Below are positions 52,709 to 61,479 of a stretch of 64,000 bases of DNA, one piece after another; the stretch's first letter is position 1; every line of letters begins with the position of its first letter. The translations under genes were made by a program, and so were the position numbers. Source of the stretch: Clostridia bacterium (GTDB taxonomy: Bacteria; Bacillota; Clostridia; Oscillospirales; Acutalibacteraceae); contig JAFQOT010000011.1 in the NCBI GenBank assembly GCA_017403065.1, forward strand, positions 18,375 to 82,374, read 5' to 3'. The notes under the pieces were generated by a model. The model worked only from the letters and a program-made list of their open reading frames with translations, was not told the DNA's origin and made no database searches.

Positions 52709-53923
52709 ATGGAATTGATTGCGGGGGGAGTTTGCGCCCCTAAAGGCTTTAAGGCCAACGGAATACATTGCGGTATCAGAAAAAACCGTACAAAGCGTGA
52801 TTTGGCTTTGATTTTCAGCGAAACCAAAGCAAAGGCGGCCGCAGTTTATACAACAAACTTAGTAAAGGGTGCGCCTTTAACGGTTACTAAAAGTAATATT
52901 TCAGACGGTACGGCAAGAGCAATTATATGTAATAGCGGTAATGCTAATACCTGTAATGCAAACGGTATTGAAATTGCCGAGCGCACCTGCGAGGCTTTGG
53001 CAGAATGCCTTGGTATAGATGCTTGCGATGTTGTGGTTGCTTCTACAGGAGTTATCGGTCAGCCTTTGGATATTACACCCATAAAGCAGGGCATACCTGA
53101 GCTTGTAAACGGATTGGATTACAATAAAAGTCAACAGGCTGCTGAGGGAATAATGACTACAGATACCCGTCTGAAAGAAATTGCGGTAGAATTTACTATC
53201 GGCGGCAAGCCTGTTAAGATCGGCGGTATTGCCAAGGGCTCGGGTATGATTCATCCTAATATGGCAACTATGCTTGTTTTTATTACGACAGACTGCGCTA
53301 TTTCTTCTGAAATGCTTCAAAAAGCTCTTTCTACAGATATTCAGTCCACCTTTAATATGGTAAGTGTAGACGGTGACACATCTACTAACGATATGGTGAC
53401 CTTGCTTGCTAACGGTATGGCGGGCAATCAGGAAATTAACTGCGAGGGCGACGATTTTAATACATTTATGAAAGCTCTTAATACTGTTACTGTTCATCTT
53501 TGCAGATGTATTGCAGCTGACGGAGAGGGAGCCACAAAGCTTTTAGAATGTAAAGTAACAGGTGCAAAGAGTGAAGGTGTTGCAAAAACCGTTGCAAAGT
53601 CTATTGTTTGTTCCTCTCTTACAAAGGCGGTAATGTTTGGCGCAGATGCTAACTGGGGCAGAATACTCTGCGCTATCGGTTATTCAGGCGCTCAGGTAGA
53701 TGTTAATAAAATTGACGTAGCATTTAAATCTCCAAAGGGTGAAATCTGTGTTTGCCAAAACGGCGCAGGAATAACCTTTTCTGAGGAAACCGCCAAGGAG
53801 ATTTTGCTTGAAAATGAAATTGAAATTTGCGTTGATTTAAAGGACGGTCAGTTTGCCTCTACAGCTTGGGGTTGCGACCTTACATACGATTATGTTAAAA
53901 TTAACGGTGATTATAGAACCTGA
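52709..53923 (+). CDS. argJ: Glutamate N-acetyltransferase/ornithine acetyltransferase
   Basis: Moves the acetyl group from N-acetylornithine to glutamate, and in bifunctional forms also acetylates glutamate from acetyl-CoA. The 404-residue precursor is self-cleaved before Thr187 in KGSGMIHPNMATMLVF. Other signatures are SGNANTCNANG and the C-terminal CDLTYDYVKINGDYRT. With no argA or argE in the operon, the bifunctional type is likely. Confidence 0.96.
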   Translation: MELIAGGVCAPKGFKANGIHCGIRKNRTKRDLALIFSETKAKAAAVYTTNLVKGAPLTVTKSNISDGTARAIICNSGNANTCNANGIEIAERTCEALAECLGIDACDVVVASTGVIGQPLDITPIKQGIPELVNGLDYNKSQQAAEGIMTTDTRLKEIAVEFTIGGKPVKIGGIAKGSGMIHPNMATMLVFITTDCAISSEMLQKALSTDIQSTFNMVSVDGDTSTNDMVTLLANGMAGNQEINCEGDDFNTFMKALNTVTVHLCRCIAADGEGATKLLECKVTGAKSEGVAKTVAKSIVCSSLTKAVMFGADANWGRILCAIGYSGAQVDVNKIDVAFKSPKGEICVCQNGAGITFSEETAKEILLENEIEICVDLKDGQFASTAWGCDLTYDYVKINGDYRT

Positions 53924-53940
53924 TTAAAAGGGGTAAAACA

Positions 53941-54819
53941 ATGTATATAGATGATATTACAAATGCGCAAAGAGCAGAGGTTTTAACCGCTGCCTTGCCC
54001 TATATCCAGAAATATAACGGGAAAATCGTGGTTATCAAATATGGCGGTAACGCTATGATAAACGAAGAGCTTAAGCAACAGGTTATGGAGGATATAGTTT
54101 TATTGCATCTTATCGGTGTTAAAATTGTGCTAATCCACGGTGGCGGACCTGAAATTACCGATACATTAAATAAAATAGGCAAGGAAACACAATTTGTTGA
54201 CGGTCTTAGGGTAACCGATAAGGAAACCGCTGAGATTGTCCAGATGGTTTTGGCTGGCAAAATAAATAAAAGCCTTGTAAACCTTTTAGGAACAAAAGGG
54301 GGCAAGGCTATGGGTATATCAGGTATTGATGCTCACCTTATTGAATCTGAGGTAAAGGATGAACGGTTAGGCTTTGTAGGTAAAATCACAAAGGTTAATG
54401 TAGAGCCTATAACCGACCTTTTAGAGCATAATTACATACCCGTTGTATCTACTATAGGCTGCGATAAAAAGGGTAATGTTTATAATATAAATGCCGACAC
54501 TGCTGCTGCCTTTATAGCGGGTGCTTTAGGGGCGGAATCTCTTATTTCTATGACAGATATTGCAGGCGTTTTAAAGGATAAGGATGACCCTGCATCCTTG
54601 ATTCCTGTTATTGACCTTGAGGATGCTAAGGCATTATTTAATGACGGTACAATTTCAGGCGGTATGATACCAAAGGTTGAATGCTGTATAGAAGCCATTA
54701 ACCACGGTGTTAAAAAGGTATTTATTATGGACGGCAGAGTGCCTCACTCACTTCTTATTGAAACCTTAACAGATGAGGGCGCCGGCACAATGGTTATGAG
54801 GGATAAAAATGGATATTAA
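53941..54819 (+). CDS. argB: Acetylglutamate kinase
   Basis: Phosphorylates N-acetylglutamate. The 292-residue protein has the amino-acid-kinase motifs VIKYGGNAMIN, VLIHGGGPEI and the ADTAAAFIAGALGA nucleotide region. The N-terminal helix (residues 1-25, ITNAQRAEVLTAALPYIQKY) is the kinked extension found in hexameric, arginine-inhibited enzymes, so feedback control by arginine is plausible. It overlaps argD by 11 bases. Confidence 0.96.
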   Translation: MYIDDITNAQRAEVLTAALPYIQKYNGKIVVIKYGGNAMINEELKQQVMEDIVLLHLIGVKIVLIHGGGPEITDTLNKIGKETQFVDGLRVTDKETAEIVQMVLAGKINKSLVNLLGTKGGKAMGISGIDAHLIESEVKDERLGFVGKITKVNVEPITDLLEHNYIPVVSTIGCDKKGNVYNINADTAAAFIAGALGAESLISMTDIAGVLKDKDDPASLIPVIDLEDAKALFNDGTISGGMIPKVECCIEAINHGVKKVFIMDGRVPHSLLIETLTDEGAGTMVMRDKNGY

Positions 54820-55969
54820 AGAAAAGGACAGTCGGTATATAGCTAATACCTATGCCCGTTTTCCTATAACCTTAAAAGAGGGTAAGGGCTCTTTGGTTTA
54901 TGACGATAAAGGCGCTCAATATATAGATTTAGGTACAGGCATAGCCGTTAATACCTTTGGATATTGTGATTCTTTGTGGGTAGCCGCTGTTACAAATCAG
55001 CTGAATGCATTACAACACAGTTCTAATTTATATTATTCTGAGCCTTGTGTTCGTCTTGCTGAATTGCTTTGCGAAAGAACAGGTATGGAAAAGGTTTTCT
55101 TTTCTAATTCAGGGGCAGAGGCAAACGAATGCGCAATAAAGGTTGCAAGAAAGTATGCCGCCGAGAAAAAAGGCAGCGATTGTTATAAAATAGTTACATT
55201 AAAAAACAGCTTTCATGGCAGAACAATAACTACATTAGCCGCTACGGGACAGGATGTTTTTCACAAGGATTTCTTGCCTTTGACAGAGGGTTTTATTTAT
55301 TGCGAGGCTAATAATTCGCAACAACTAAGAAAAATAGCAGAAACTGAGAATATAGCTGCAATTATGTTTGAATGTGTTCAGGGTGAGGGCGGCGTTTTGC
55401 CTTTGGATCAGGAGTTTATAAATACAATATTTGAAATTTCTGAAAATTACGGTATTTTAACCATCGCTGACGAGGTGCAGACAGGCAACGGAAGAACGGG
55501 CGAGCTTTATTCCTATATGCATTACGGTGTAAAGCCTGATATTGTGTCAACAGCAAAGGGATTGGCGGGCGGACTGCCTTTAGGAGCTACAATGTTAGGT
55601 GAGAGGGTTAAGGATGTGCTTACACCCTCAAGTCATGGCTCAACCTTTGGCGGCAATCCTGTAGCCTGCGCGGGAGCTTTAAATATCTTGTCACGTATTG
55701 ACCAAAAGCTTCTTTCACAGGTTCGTGAAAAAAGTAATTACATAATAGAAAAATTATCTGCAGCAAAGGGTGTTAAATCGGTTTCAGGTATGGGACTAAT
55801 GCTCGGTATTGAAACTGAAAAGGACGCGTCTGAGGTTATTTCACAGTGTCAAAAGCAGGGCGTTTTGGTTATAAAAGCAAAAAACAAGGTCAGATTATTA
55901 CCTGCCTTGAATATTCCTTTTGATTTACTTGAAAAGGCAGTAAATGTAATAATTGACGCTTTAGAATAG
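54809..55969 (+). CDS. argD: Acetylornithine aminotransferase
   Basis: PLP-dependent class III aminotransferase converting acetylglutamate semialdehyde to acetylornithine. The 386 residues include [20 protein letters not shown], the SFHGRT motif, [12 protein letters not shown] and the PLP Lys in [14 protein letters not shown]. Closely related enzymes serve lysine synthesis, but the operon settles the role here. It lies ten bases before argF. Confidence 0.95.
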   Translation: MDIKEKDSRYIANTYARFPITLKEGKGSLVYDDKGAQYIDLGTGIAVNTFGYCDSLWVAAVTNQLNALQHSSNLYYSEPCVRLAELLCERTGMEKVFFSNSGAEANECAIKVARKYAAEKKGSDCYKIVTLKNSFHGRTITTLAATGQDVFHKDFLPLTEGFIYCEANNSQQLRKIAETENIAAIMFECVQGEGGVLPLDQEFINTIFEISENYGILTIADEVQTGNGRTGELYSYMHYGVKPDIVSTAKGLAGGLPLGATMLGERVKDVLTPSSHGSTFGGNPVACAGALNILSRIDQKLLSQVREKSNYIIEKLSAAKGVKSVSGMGLMLGIETEKDASEVISQCQKQGVLVIKAKNKVRLLPALNIPFDLLEKAVNVIIDALE

Positions 55970-55979
55970 GAGTAAGAAT

Positions 55980-56963
55980 ATGGATTTTAAGGGTAGAAAT
56001 TTTTTAAAGCTTTTGGATTTTTCGGCTGAGGAAATTACCTGTCTTATAGATTTGGCGGCAGAGCTGAAATACAAGAAAAAAGCAGGTATTCCCCACAGGC
56101 TTTGTGAGGGCAAAAATATAGCTTTAATATTTGAAAAAACAAGCACACGTACCCGTTGCAGCTTTGAGGTTGCAGCCTATGATTTGGGTATGGGTGTTAC
56201 TTATCTTGACCCGTCAGGCTCTCAAATAGGAAAAAAAGAAAGCATAGCGGATACTGCGAGGGTGCTTGGCCGTATGTATGACGGTATAGAGTATCGCGGC
56301 TACGGTCAGGAAATTGTTGAGGAATTGGCAAAATACGCAGGTGTACCTGTTTGGAACGGACTGACAAACGAATTTCACCCAACACAAATTTTAGCCGACT
56401 TCTTAACAATAAAGGAAAAATTCGGCTATCTTAAGGGTATCAATTTTGTTTATATGGGTGATGCCCGTTATAATATGGGTAATTCCCTGATGGTAGGCTG
56501 CGCTAAGCTGGGGCTTAATTTTACCGCCTGCGCTCCTAAAAAATATTTCCCCGATAAAGAGCTTATTTCTAAATGCGAGGAAATTGCAAAGCAAAGCGGC
56601 GCAAAGCTCAGCTTTTGTGAAGACCCATTAGAAGCTGTAAAGGATGCAAATGTTATTTATACTGACGTTTGGGTTTCTATGGGTGAGCCTTCGTCGGTTT
56701 GGGAAGAAAGAATTAAGGAACTTTTGCCTTATCAGGTTAATAAAAAACTAATGGATAATGCAGCCTCAAACGTAGTATTTATGCATTGTCTACCGGCATT
56801 TCACGACCTTAATACTACAATAGGTAAGGAAATAAGCGAAAAATTCGGCATATCTGAGATGGAGGTTACCCACGAAGTTTTTGAGGGTGACAGGTCAATA
56901 GTGTTTGACGAAGCCGAAAACCGTATGCATACAATAAAGGCGGTTATGGCAGCAACACTTTAG
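55980..56963 (+). CDS. argF: Ornithine carbamoyltransferase
   Basis: Forms citrulline from ornithine and carbamoyl phosphate. The 327-residue protein has the carbamoyl-phosphate motif [11 protein letters not shown], the [13 protein letters not shown] segment, DVWVSMGEP and the ornithine-binding [13 protein letters not shown] precedes the ATG. Last gene of argGHCJBDF, which is complete from glutamate to arginine except for carbamoyl phosphate synthase. Confidence 0.97.
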   Translation: MDFKGRNFLKLLDFSAEEITCLIDLAAELKYKKKAGIPHRLCEGKNIALIFEKTSTRTRCSFEVAAYDLGMGVTYLDPSGSQIGKKESIADTARVLGRMYDGIEYRGYGQEIVEELAKYAGVPVWNGLTNEFHPTQILADFLTIKEKFGYLKGINFVYMGDARYNMGNSLMVGCAKLGLNFTACAPKKYFPDKELISKCEEIAKQSGAKLSFCEDPLEAVKDANVIYTDVWVSMGEPSSVWEERIKELLPYQVNKKLMDNAASNVVFMHCLPAFHDLNTTIGKEISEKFGISEMEVTHEVFEGDRSIVFDEAENRMHTIKAVMAATL

Positions 56964-57025
56964 GGCAGAGCGAATAATCCAAACTTCGTTTTAAAAAAGG
57001 CGGATTTAAGCTATACCATAGATCT

Positions 57026-57730
57026 TTATTCATAATAATCATTGGTTATTTTGTTATCAGAATTTTCAAAAATATTTAGCGTACCAAAGCGGTCGAGTGT
57101 GGCTAAAAACACATCGGCTGCTTTTTTTATACCCTTTGCCCTAAGCTCGTTTTTTAACCAATTTCTATCCTTGCCAACGGTTTTTAAGTTTTTTTCTAAC
57201 ACAATGCCATCCATAATAACATTAACAAAAACCCCCTCGCTACCGGGCACTAATTTTAAATCTTCAGGGGTAGCAGGTCTTTTATTTGAAAAGGGGAGAA
57301 AGCTTATTTTACCGCTTGGCTCTAATACGGCGGTATCAATATCAGAAATATTAAAAAATCCGTTTGAGCGAGCCTGCATTAAAAATTCATTTAAGTCGAG
57401 TTTAGCTTTTTTAATGTTTTTTCGGTAAATTTTACCTTTTTCCATTAAAATAATCGAATGTCCGAATAAAAGACGCCTTAATTTTAGGGATTTCGCAGTT
57501 ATAATAGAAATTAATGCCGAAACTGAAGCATAAACAGTCATAGCAATTAACGGTCTTTCAGGATTTTCAAGCTCGGTAGCAAATTCTGCTGCAATAGAGC
57601 CTATCGTTATGCTTATTATGTGATCAAACATAGTCAATTCGCCCATTTGCTTGTTGCCGCACAATTTTGCAAGTAAAAACAGCACAATTAAAGATACTAA
57701 TGAGGTTATCAAGCAACTAAAAAAATTCAT
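57026..57730 (-). CDS. YetF-like DUF421 membrane protein
   Basis: A 234-residue protein of the YetF/DUF421 family. Three membrane helices occupy about residues 5-85 (with KQMGELTMFDHIISITIGSIAAE between the first two), and the C-terminal cytoplasmic domain has the LDLNEFLMQARSNGFFNISDIDTAVLEPSGKIS strand pattern. Bacillus YetF and relatives are of unclear function; some are linked to spore germination membranes. Convergent with argF; only a weak hairpin lies between them. Confidence 0.9.
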   Translation of the reverse strand: MNFFSCLITSLVSLIVLFLLAKLCGNKQMGELTMFDHIISITIGSIAAEFATELENPERPLIAMTVYASVSALISIITAKSLKLRRLLFGHSIILMEKGKIYRKNIKKAKLDLNEFLMQARSNGFFNISDIDTAVLEPSGKISFLPFSNKRPATPEDLKLVPGSEGVFVNVIMDGIVLEKNLKTVGKDRNWLKNELRAKGIKKAADVFLATLDRFGTLNIFENSDNKITNDYYE

Positions 57731-57821
57731 TTCATCACCAACCTTTTGATAGTTTGTGAAAAATAAATTTGAATATGTATATATAAATTAAGCTATTACT
57801 TCTAAAGCTCAAACCCAAATT

Positions 57822-57892
57822 CCCACTGTAAAAAAATAAAAGACCAAAACACCCTAAAGGGTATTCTGGTCTTTTGGTGATCCATCGGGGAT
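57822..57892 (-). repeat. Duplicated 3' end of tRNA-Lys plus terminator (copy 1)
   Basis: This 71-bp block matches 58024-58094 with a single difference (57861). It contains the last 18 nt of tRNA-Lys including encoded CCA, followed on the minus strand by its terminator hairpin and T run. The tRNA body is missing, so it is a remnant and not a gene. Confidence 0.92.
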
Positions 57893-58023
57893 AAATCCGC
57901 TTCGCGTATTTCGTGCTTAGTGACCGTTTGCTATGCAAACAGTACCCACTTTCGCACTTCGTCGCTAAAAACAGTCTATTAGACTGTTTTATTAACGCTC
58001 CTCACCCTCTCAGGGTTCGAATC
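57893..58023. repeat. 131-bp insert between the two tRNA-Lys 3' copies
   Basis: The segment holds short hairpins, for example GTTTGC/GCAAAC around 57929-57943 and ACAGTC/GACTGT around 57972-57988, and ends in GGGTTCGAATCCCC, the sequence of a tRNA T arm in plus orientation. The GGGGAT before it and ATCCCC at its right end are inverted. No ORF. Together with the flanking copies it looks like an insertion or recombination scar at the tRNA 3' end. The remaining gap from 57731 to 57821 shows nothing recognisable. Confidence 0.6.
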
Positions 58024-58030
58024 CCCACTG

Positions 58031-58076
58031 TAAAAAAATAAAAGACCAAAACACCCTAAAGGATATTCTGGTCTTT
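58031..58076 (-). terminator. Terminator of tRNA-Lys
   Basis: On the minus strand the stem AAAAGACCA/TGGTCTTTT (58069-58077 with 58040-58048) begins at the CCA end and is followed by a T-rich run at 58038-58032. Confidence 0.85.
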
Positions 58077-58152
58077 TGGTGATCCATCGGGGATTCGAAC
58101 CCCGGACACCTTGATTAAAAGTCAAGTGCTCTGCCAACTGAGCTAATGAATC
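58077..58152 (-). tRNA. tRNA-Lys (anticodon TTT)
   Basis: A 76-nt cloverleaf with encoded CCA. The acceptor arm GATTCAT/ATGGATC has one G-T pair; the anticodon loop CTTTTAA lies on stem CTTGA/TCAAG with the anticodon at 58117-58119; the T arm is CGGGGTTCGAATCCCCG. Reads AAA and AAG. Its 3' end is duplicated 202 bp downstream. Confidence 0.97.
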
Positions 58153-58157
58153 ATTTA

Positions 58158-58198
58158 GACAGCTTTATTATTATAGCAACAAAGCTGTCGCTTGTCAA
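58158..58198 (-). promoter_or_regulatory. Consensus promoter of tRNA-Lys with flanking inverted repeat
   Basis: On the minus strand TTGACA (58198-58193) and TATAAT (58175-58170) are 17 bp apart, both consensus. A perfect 9-bp inverted repeat, GACAGCTTT (58158-58166) and AAAGCTGTC (58181-58189), brackets the -10 box. Confidence 0.88.
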
Positions 58199-58223
58199 CA
58201 AAAAAATTCCAAAATTATAAAAA

Positions 58224-58493
58224 TTATAATAAATACATTGTTAAGTTAATCAGTAATAATTGTAATAATATAATTATAGGTATTCCAATCATAAATTTAT
58301 TGTGCCTTGTTTTATGATGGATTATTCGCATTGTGATATACATTGCAATAGAGCCGCCCATAGCACTGAGAGCTAAAAGCTTGTTTTCGCTTATGCGATA
58401 TCCTCCACGTGTGGCGCTGATTTTATCGAATATAGGGGCAATAGCTGAAATAATGCTTATAAATATAAAATAATAGAATGCTAATTTAATCAT
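58224..58493 (-). CDS. DUF1294 family membrane protein
   Basis: An 89-residue protein with three predicted membrane helices. The family pattern is visible: RISENKLLALSAMGGSIAMYITM (residues 33-55), then HHKTRHNKFMIGIPI. Function unknown. It starts on the base after the proS stop, so it is co-transcribed with proS. Confidence 0.87.
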   Translation of the reverse strand: MIKLAFYYFIFISIISAIAPIFDKISATRGGYRISENKLLALSAMGGSIAMYITMRIIHHKTRHNKFMIGIPIIILLQLLLINLTMYLL

Positions 58494-59927
58494 TTAATAT
58501 GCCTTTCCCCAATAAAGCATAGATTTGGCAGGCTTTCCACAGTATACGCACTTGCCGTCTATTTCCTCCTGCTCGAAAGGAATACAACGTGAGGTTACGC
58601 CAACCTCTTCCTTAAGCTTATCCTCACATTCACGGCATCCGCACCACATAGCGCGTATAAATCCGGGTTTATTATCGGCAATTTCCTTCATTTCTTCAAG
58701 GCTATGGGCATCGTATGTCATAGCTTCTCTGCGTTCTAAAGCTTTGTTGTAAAGTCCGTTGTGAACGGCAGACAAAAGCTCTTGAATTTTAGTTTCAAGC
58801 TCGTCAAGAGAAACGGTGGTTTTTTCACCGTTATCACGTCTTACAACCACGCAAACGTTATTTTCAATATCCCGAGGTCCTAATTCAATACGTAGCGGAA
58901 CACCCTTCATTTCATATTCGGCAAACTTCCAGCCTGGTGTCTGGTCACTGTCGTCCAGCTTAACACGGCAAACAGCTTGAAGTCTTTTATAAATCGAATT
59001 TGCCTTTTCAAGCACACCCTCTTTATGAGAAGCAATAGGAACAATTACTGCTTGAATGGGAGCAACTGCAGGTGGTAAAACCAAGCCGCTGTCATCGCCG
59101 TGGGTCATAATTATTGCGCCTATAAGGCGGGTGGTTGTTCCCCAGGATGTCTGGAATGGGTTTACAAGCTTGTTTTCTTTATCGGTGTATTCAATACCGA
59201 AGGCTTTTGCAAAACCGTCGCCAAAATAATGAGATGTACCGCTTTGTAATGCCTTACCGTCATGCATTAAAGCTTCAATAGTGTATGTTTCTTCGGCGCC
59301 TGCAAAACGTTCCTTAGCGGTTTTAACGCCCTTTACAACAGGCATAGCAAGTACGTTTTTAGCAAATTCCTCGTAAACGTTAAGCATTTGTATAGTTTCA
59401 GCCTGAGCTTCCTCAGGAGTAGCGTGGAGGGTGTGACCCTCTTGCCATAAAAACTCACGTGAACGCAAGAAAGGACGCGTGGTTTTTTCCCAACGTACAA
59501 CGTTACACCACTGATTATAAAGCTTAGGTAAATCGCGGTAAGAATGAACAATATTTTTATAATGGTCGCAGAAAAGCGTTTCAGATGTAGGACGTACGCA
59601 CATTCTTTCTTCTAATTTTTCTTCACCGCCGTGTGTAACCCAAGCAACCTCAGGGGCAAATCCCTCTACGTGATCCTTTTCTTTCTGGAGAAGGCTTTCA
59701 GGTATAAAAAGAGGCATATAAACATTTTCGTGACCGGTTGCTTTAAAGCGGTCGTCCATCTGACGTTGTATATTTTCCCAAATTGCGTAACCGTACGGTC
59801 TGATTATCATACAACCTTTAACAGAAGCATAATCAACAAGCTCAGCCTTAATACAAACGTCGGTATACCATTTGGCAAAATCCTCATCCATAGAGGTTAT
59901 AGATTTAACAAGCTTTTCTTTAGCCAT
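58494..59927 (-). CDS. proS: Prolyl-tRNA synthetase, archaeal/eukaryotic-like short type
   Basis: Charges tRNA-Pro. The 477-residue enzyme lacks the large editing insertion of the bacterial long type and matches the ProS type 3 found in many Clostridia: [17 protein letters not shown], class II motif 2 [22 protein letters not shown], motif 3 near [12 protein letters not shown], and a C-terminal zinc-like domain with two Cys pairs (CGCREC, CVYC). I place the start at MAKEKLVKS (59927), the usual N-terminus; ATG at 59939 is also possible. No T-box fits the short leader of about 50 nt. Confidence 0.94.
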   Translation of the reverse strand: MAKEKLVKSITSMDEDFAKWYTDVCIKAELVDYASVKGCMIIRPYGYAIWENIQRQMDDRFKATGHENVYMPLFIPESLLQKEKDHVEGFAPEVAWVTHGGEEKLEERMCVRPTSETLFCDHYKNIVHSYRDLPKLYNQWCNVVRWEKTTRPFLRSREFLWQEGHTLHATPEEAQAETIQMLNVYEEFAKNVLAMPVVKGVKTAKERFAGAEETYTIEALMHDGKALQSGTSHYFGDGFAKAFGIEYTDKENKLVNPFQTSWGTTTRLIGAIIMTHGDDSGLVLPPAVAPIQAVIVPIASHKEGVLEKANSIYKRLQAVCRVKLDDSDQTPGWKFAEYEMKGVPLRIELGPRDIENNVCVVVRRDNGEKTTVSLDELETKIQELLSAVHNGLYNKALERREAMTYDAHSLEEMKEIADNKPGFIRAMWCGCRECEDKLKEEVGVTSRCIPFEQEEIDGKCVYCGKPAKSMLYWGKAY

Positions 59928-59932
59928 AAAAG

Positions 59933-59965
59933 AGAGCATAAATTATATTACGCTCTTTCCCACCT
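59933..59965 (-). promoter_or_regulatory. proS ribosome site with intervening hairpin
   Basis: On the minus strand AGGTGG (59965-59960) is too far from the proS ATG for normal use, but AGAGC (59956-59952) and GCTCT (59937-59933) can form a hairpin between them that brings the site near the ATG at 59927. Confidence 0.4.
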
Positions 59966-59987
59966 TTCGTTATACATATACTTTAAT

Positions 59988-60016
59988 ATTATATATGAAA
60001 AATTACCATTTTGCAA
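59988..60016 (-). promoter_or_regulatory. Promoter of proS
   Basis: On the minus strand TTGCAA (60016-60011) and TATAAT (59993-59988) with a 17-bp spacer; divergent from the acpP promoter. Confidence 0.72.
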
Positions 60017-60054
60017 CAGTTTTCGAACATGTTGTAAAAATTTTCAAAAACCTA

Positions 60055-60083
60055 TTGACAAATGCAAAAATTACACATATTAT
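60055..60083 (+). promoter_or_regulatory. Promoter of acpP
   Basis: Consensus TTGACA at 60055-60060 and TATTAT at 60078-60083, spacer 17 bp. ATTAGTAC at 60088-60095, at the predicted start site, resembles half of a FapR operator. Confidence 0.85.
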
Positions 60084-60127
60084 TTGTATTAGTACTCGCT
60101 TAATGCGAATTTACGGGAGGATTATTT

Positions 60128-60355
60128 ATGGTATTTGAAAAAATTTGTGACATTTTAGCTGAACAGCTTGACGCTGATAAGGAAGAAATGACTGCTGATA
60201 CTAACATAGCTAAAGATTTAGGCGCTGACAGTCTTGATGTTGTAGAATTACTTATGTCTATTGAGGACGAATTTGAAGTAGAAATTCCTGATGAGGAAAT
60301 TGAAAACATTAAAACTATAGGCGACCTTACCGATTATATTCAAAATCATATATAA
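60128..60355 (+). CDS. acpP: Acyl carrier protein
   Basis: Carries acyl chains in fatty acid synthesis through a phosphopantetheine arm. The 75-residue acidic helical protein has the attachment site DSL with Ser35 in LGADSLDVVELLMSIEDEF. GGGAGG lies before the ATG. It is monocistronic here, with a good promoter and terminator, and apart from any fab cluster. Confidence 0.97.
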   Translation: MVFEKICDILAEQLDADKEEMTADTNIAKDLGADSLDVVELLMSIEDEFEVEIPDEEIENIKTIGDLTDYIQNHI

Positions 60356-60374
60356 TAAAAAATCAGGCAGAATT

Positions 60375-60411
60375 GCCCAACTTCCCATAAGGATGTTGGG
60401 CAGTTTTATTT
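60375..60411 (+). terminator. Terminator of acpP
   Basis: GCCCAAC/GTTGGGC with an inner TCC/GGA helix (60375-60385 with 60391-60401), then AGTTTTATTT. Confidence 0.9.
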
Positions 60412-60610
60412 GCCAAAGGCGAGTTATATTGCTTTGCAGTTATATTATGCTTTCGCATAGTTATATTGTCCTATGGACAGTTTTTAGGGCGAATAAAATA
60501 TCACTACGACCAAGGGGAGTAATAACACTTTTTTATCTTGTCGTAAAAGGGTTTTGGTATCACCCAAATAGTACTTGTACTTATAAATGCGATGCTGATT
60601 CTATCTGTTA
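60410..60610 (+). repeat. Hairpin-array repeat, copy B
   Basis: Second member of the family at 13031-13310. It holds short hairpins GCC/GGC, TTGC/GCAG, TATGC/GCATA and TGTCC/GGACA separated by AGTTATATT linkers (60411-60480), then the conserved segment 60488-60510 and the conserved tail 60575-60603. It is shorter than copy A by about 45 bp between these two segments. It fills the 333-bp gap between acpP and the DUF4364 gene; a 96-codon frame across it is not a convincing gene. Confidence 0.75.
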
Positions 60611-60618
60611 TGCAAAAG

Positions 60619-60647
60619 AAAACCTCGATGGATTTCATCGAGGTTTT
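60619..60647 (-). terminator. Terminator of the DUF4364 gene, symmetrical
   Basis: A perfect 12-bp stem (60619-60630 with 60636-60647), five-base loop; on the minus strand it is followed by TTTTCTTTTG. It could also stop plus-strand transcription through the repeat. Confidence 0.85.
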
Positions 60648-60688
60648 AAATATTCTTATGACAAGGACCGCTTTTCTGCCTGATTTTT

Positions 60689-61246
60689 TTAATCTTTAGC
60701 GGTTAACAGTTCTATTAAGGTTGAATAAATTTTTGACGGGTTTTCTAAGAATTTTTCCTTAACCGCCAGAGCCTGATCGGTATCTGTTGCTAACAGCTTA
60801 ATGCTCATAAAGGTTTTATTGTTATCCACCGTAGAGCAGGTGATATAGGTGTCGCTACCCTCGTGTGTAATTTCGGTTTTAGTTTCTTTAATATTGTGAA
60901 AACGGGAAACCATTTTTAACACAACGTTATATGCACGTTTTTTTACCGTAATTGAAATTGAGGTTTTTAAGGTTTCTGCAATATCTCTGCCACTTTCGGT
61001 TATAACGTAGGTGTTATCCTTTTCGTTATAAAGCTTAATATGACCGCCTTCAACCAACTGAGCTAAAGAATCTATCACCTCGAAATAATTGGCAATACCC
61101 TCATGATGCAAGGTGTTACCTAATTCTTGGGCGGGGACAGGCTTATCTATAACAGAAAAAATATAACAGATAAGTATACGTACTTCAGCGACACTGAACA
61201 AACCGCCGATTTGCGATACTCCTGCTGCAACAGCATCTTTTTCCAA
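60689..61246 (-). CDS. DUF4364 family protein
   Basis: A 185-residue soluble protein resembling the DUF4364 family of Firmicutes: an N-terminal winged-helix-like part (VRILICYIFSVIDKPVPAQELGNTLH; YFEVIDSLAQLVEGGHIKLY; YVITESGRDIAETL) and a C-terminal alpha/beta region. A transcription-regulator role is plausible, not shown. I place the start at TTG (61246), nine bases after AAGGAG; the frame open further upstream would translate the ribosome site itself. Confidence 0.78.
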   Translation of the reverse strand: MEKDAVAAGVSQIGGLFSVAEVRILICYIFSVIDKPVPAQELGNTLHHEGIANYFEVIDSLAQLVEGGHIKLYNEKDNTYVITESGRDIAETLKTSISITVKKRAYNVVLKMVSRFHNIKETKTEITHEGSDTYITCSTVDNNKTFMSIKLLATDTDQALAVKEKFLENPSKIYSTLIELLTAKD

Positions 61247-61413
61247 AAAGACACACTCCTTCAAATTGTATTACCTACATATTATAAAATAAAATTGCTG
61301 TGTTTTCAAGACAAATTTACGGAGTATACAACAGAATATTGTTAATAAATTAACAAAGAATTTAAGAAAAAAGAAAAAAATAGAAAAACTTTGTCTGATT
61401 TTTAACAATTCTA

Positions 61414-61442
61414 TTGACAAATCTTTTGTAATATATTATAAT
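61414..61442 (+). promoter_or_regulatory. Consensus sigma-A promoter of serC-serA
   Basis: TTGACA at 61414-61419 and TATAAT at 61437-61442, spacer 17 bp, both consensus. The leader is about 30 nt, too short for a riboswitch or T-box. Confidence 0.92.
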
Positions 61443-61479
61443 GTATTCAATCTTTTAAAAATTTTTTGGAGGTCATAAT

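Noticed and set aside
56964..57025. Convergent terminator between argF and the YetF-like gene
   Set aside because: Only a loose AATCC/GGATT pairing with a long loop is visible, not enough for a terminator call.
57735..57938. 67-codon open frame on the minus strand between the YetF-like gene and tRNA-Lys
   Set aside because: It runs across the duplicated tRNA 3' end and its terminator hairpin, has no good ribosome site and an implausible basic/aromatic product.
59940..59985. T-box leader for proS, suggested by AAGGTGGGAAAGAGCG resembling the T-box motif
   Set aside because: The promoter leaves only about 50 nt of leader, with no room for a specifier stem; the match to AGGGTGGNACCGCG is partial.
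60393..60683. 96-codon open frame on the plus strand after acpP
   Set aside because: It coincides with hairpin repeat copy B and its flanking terminators, lacks a ribosome site and resembles no protein family.
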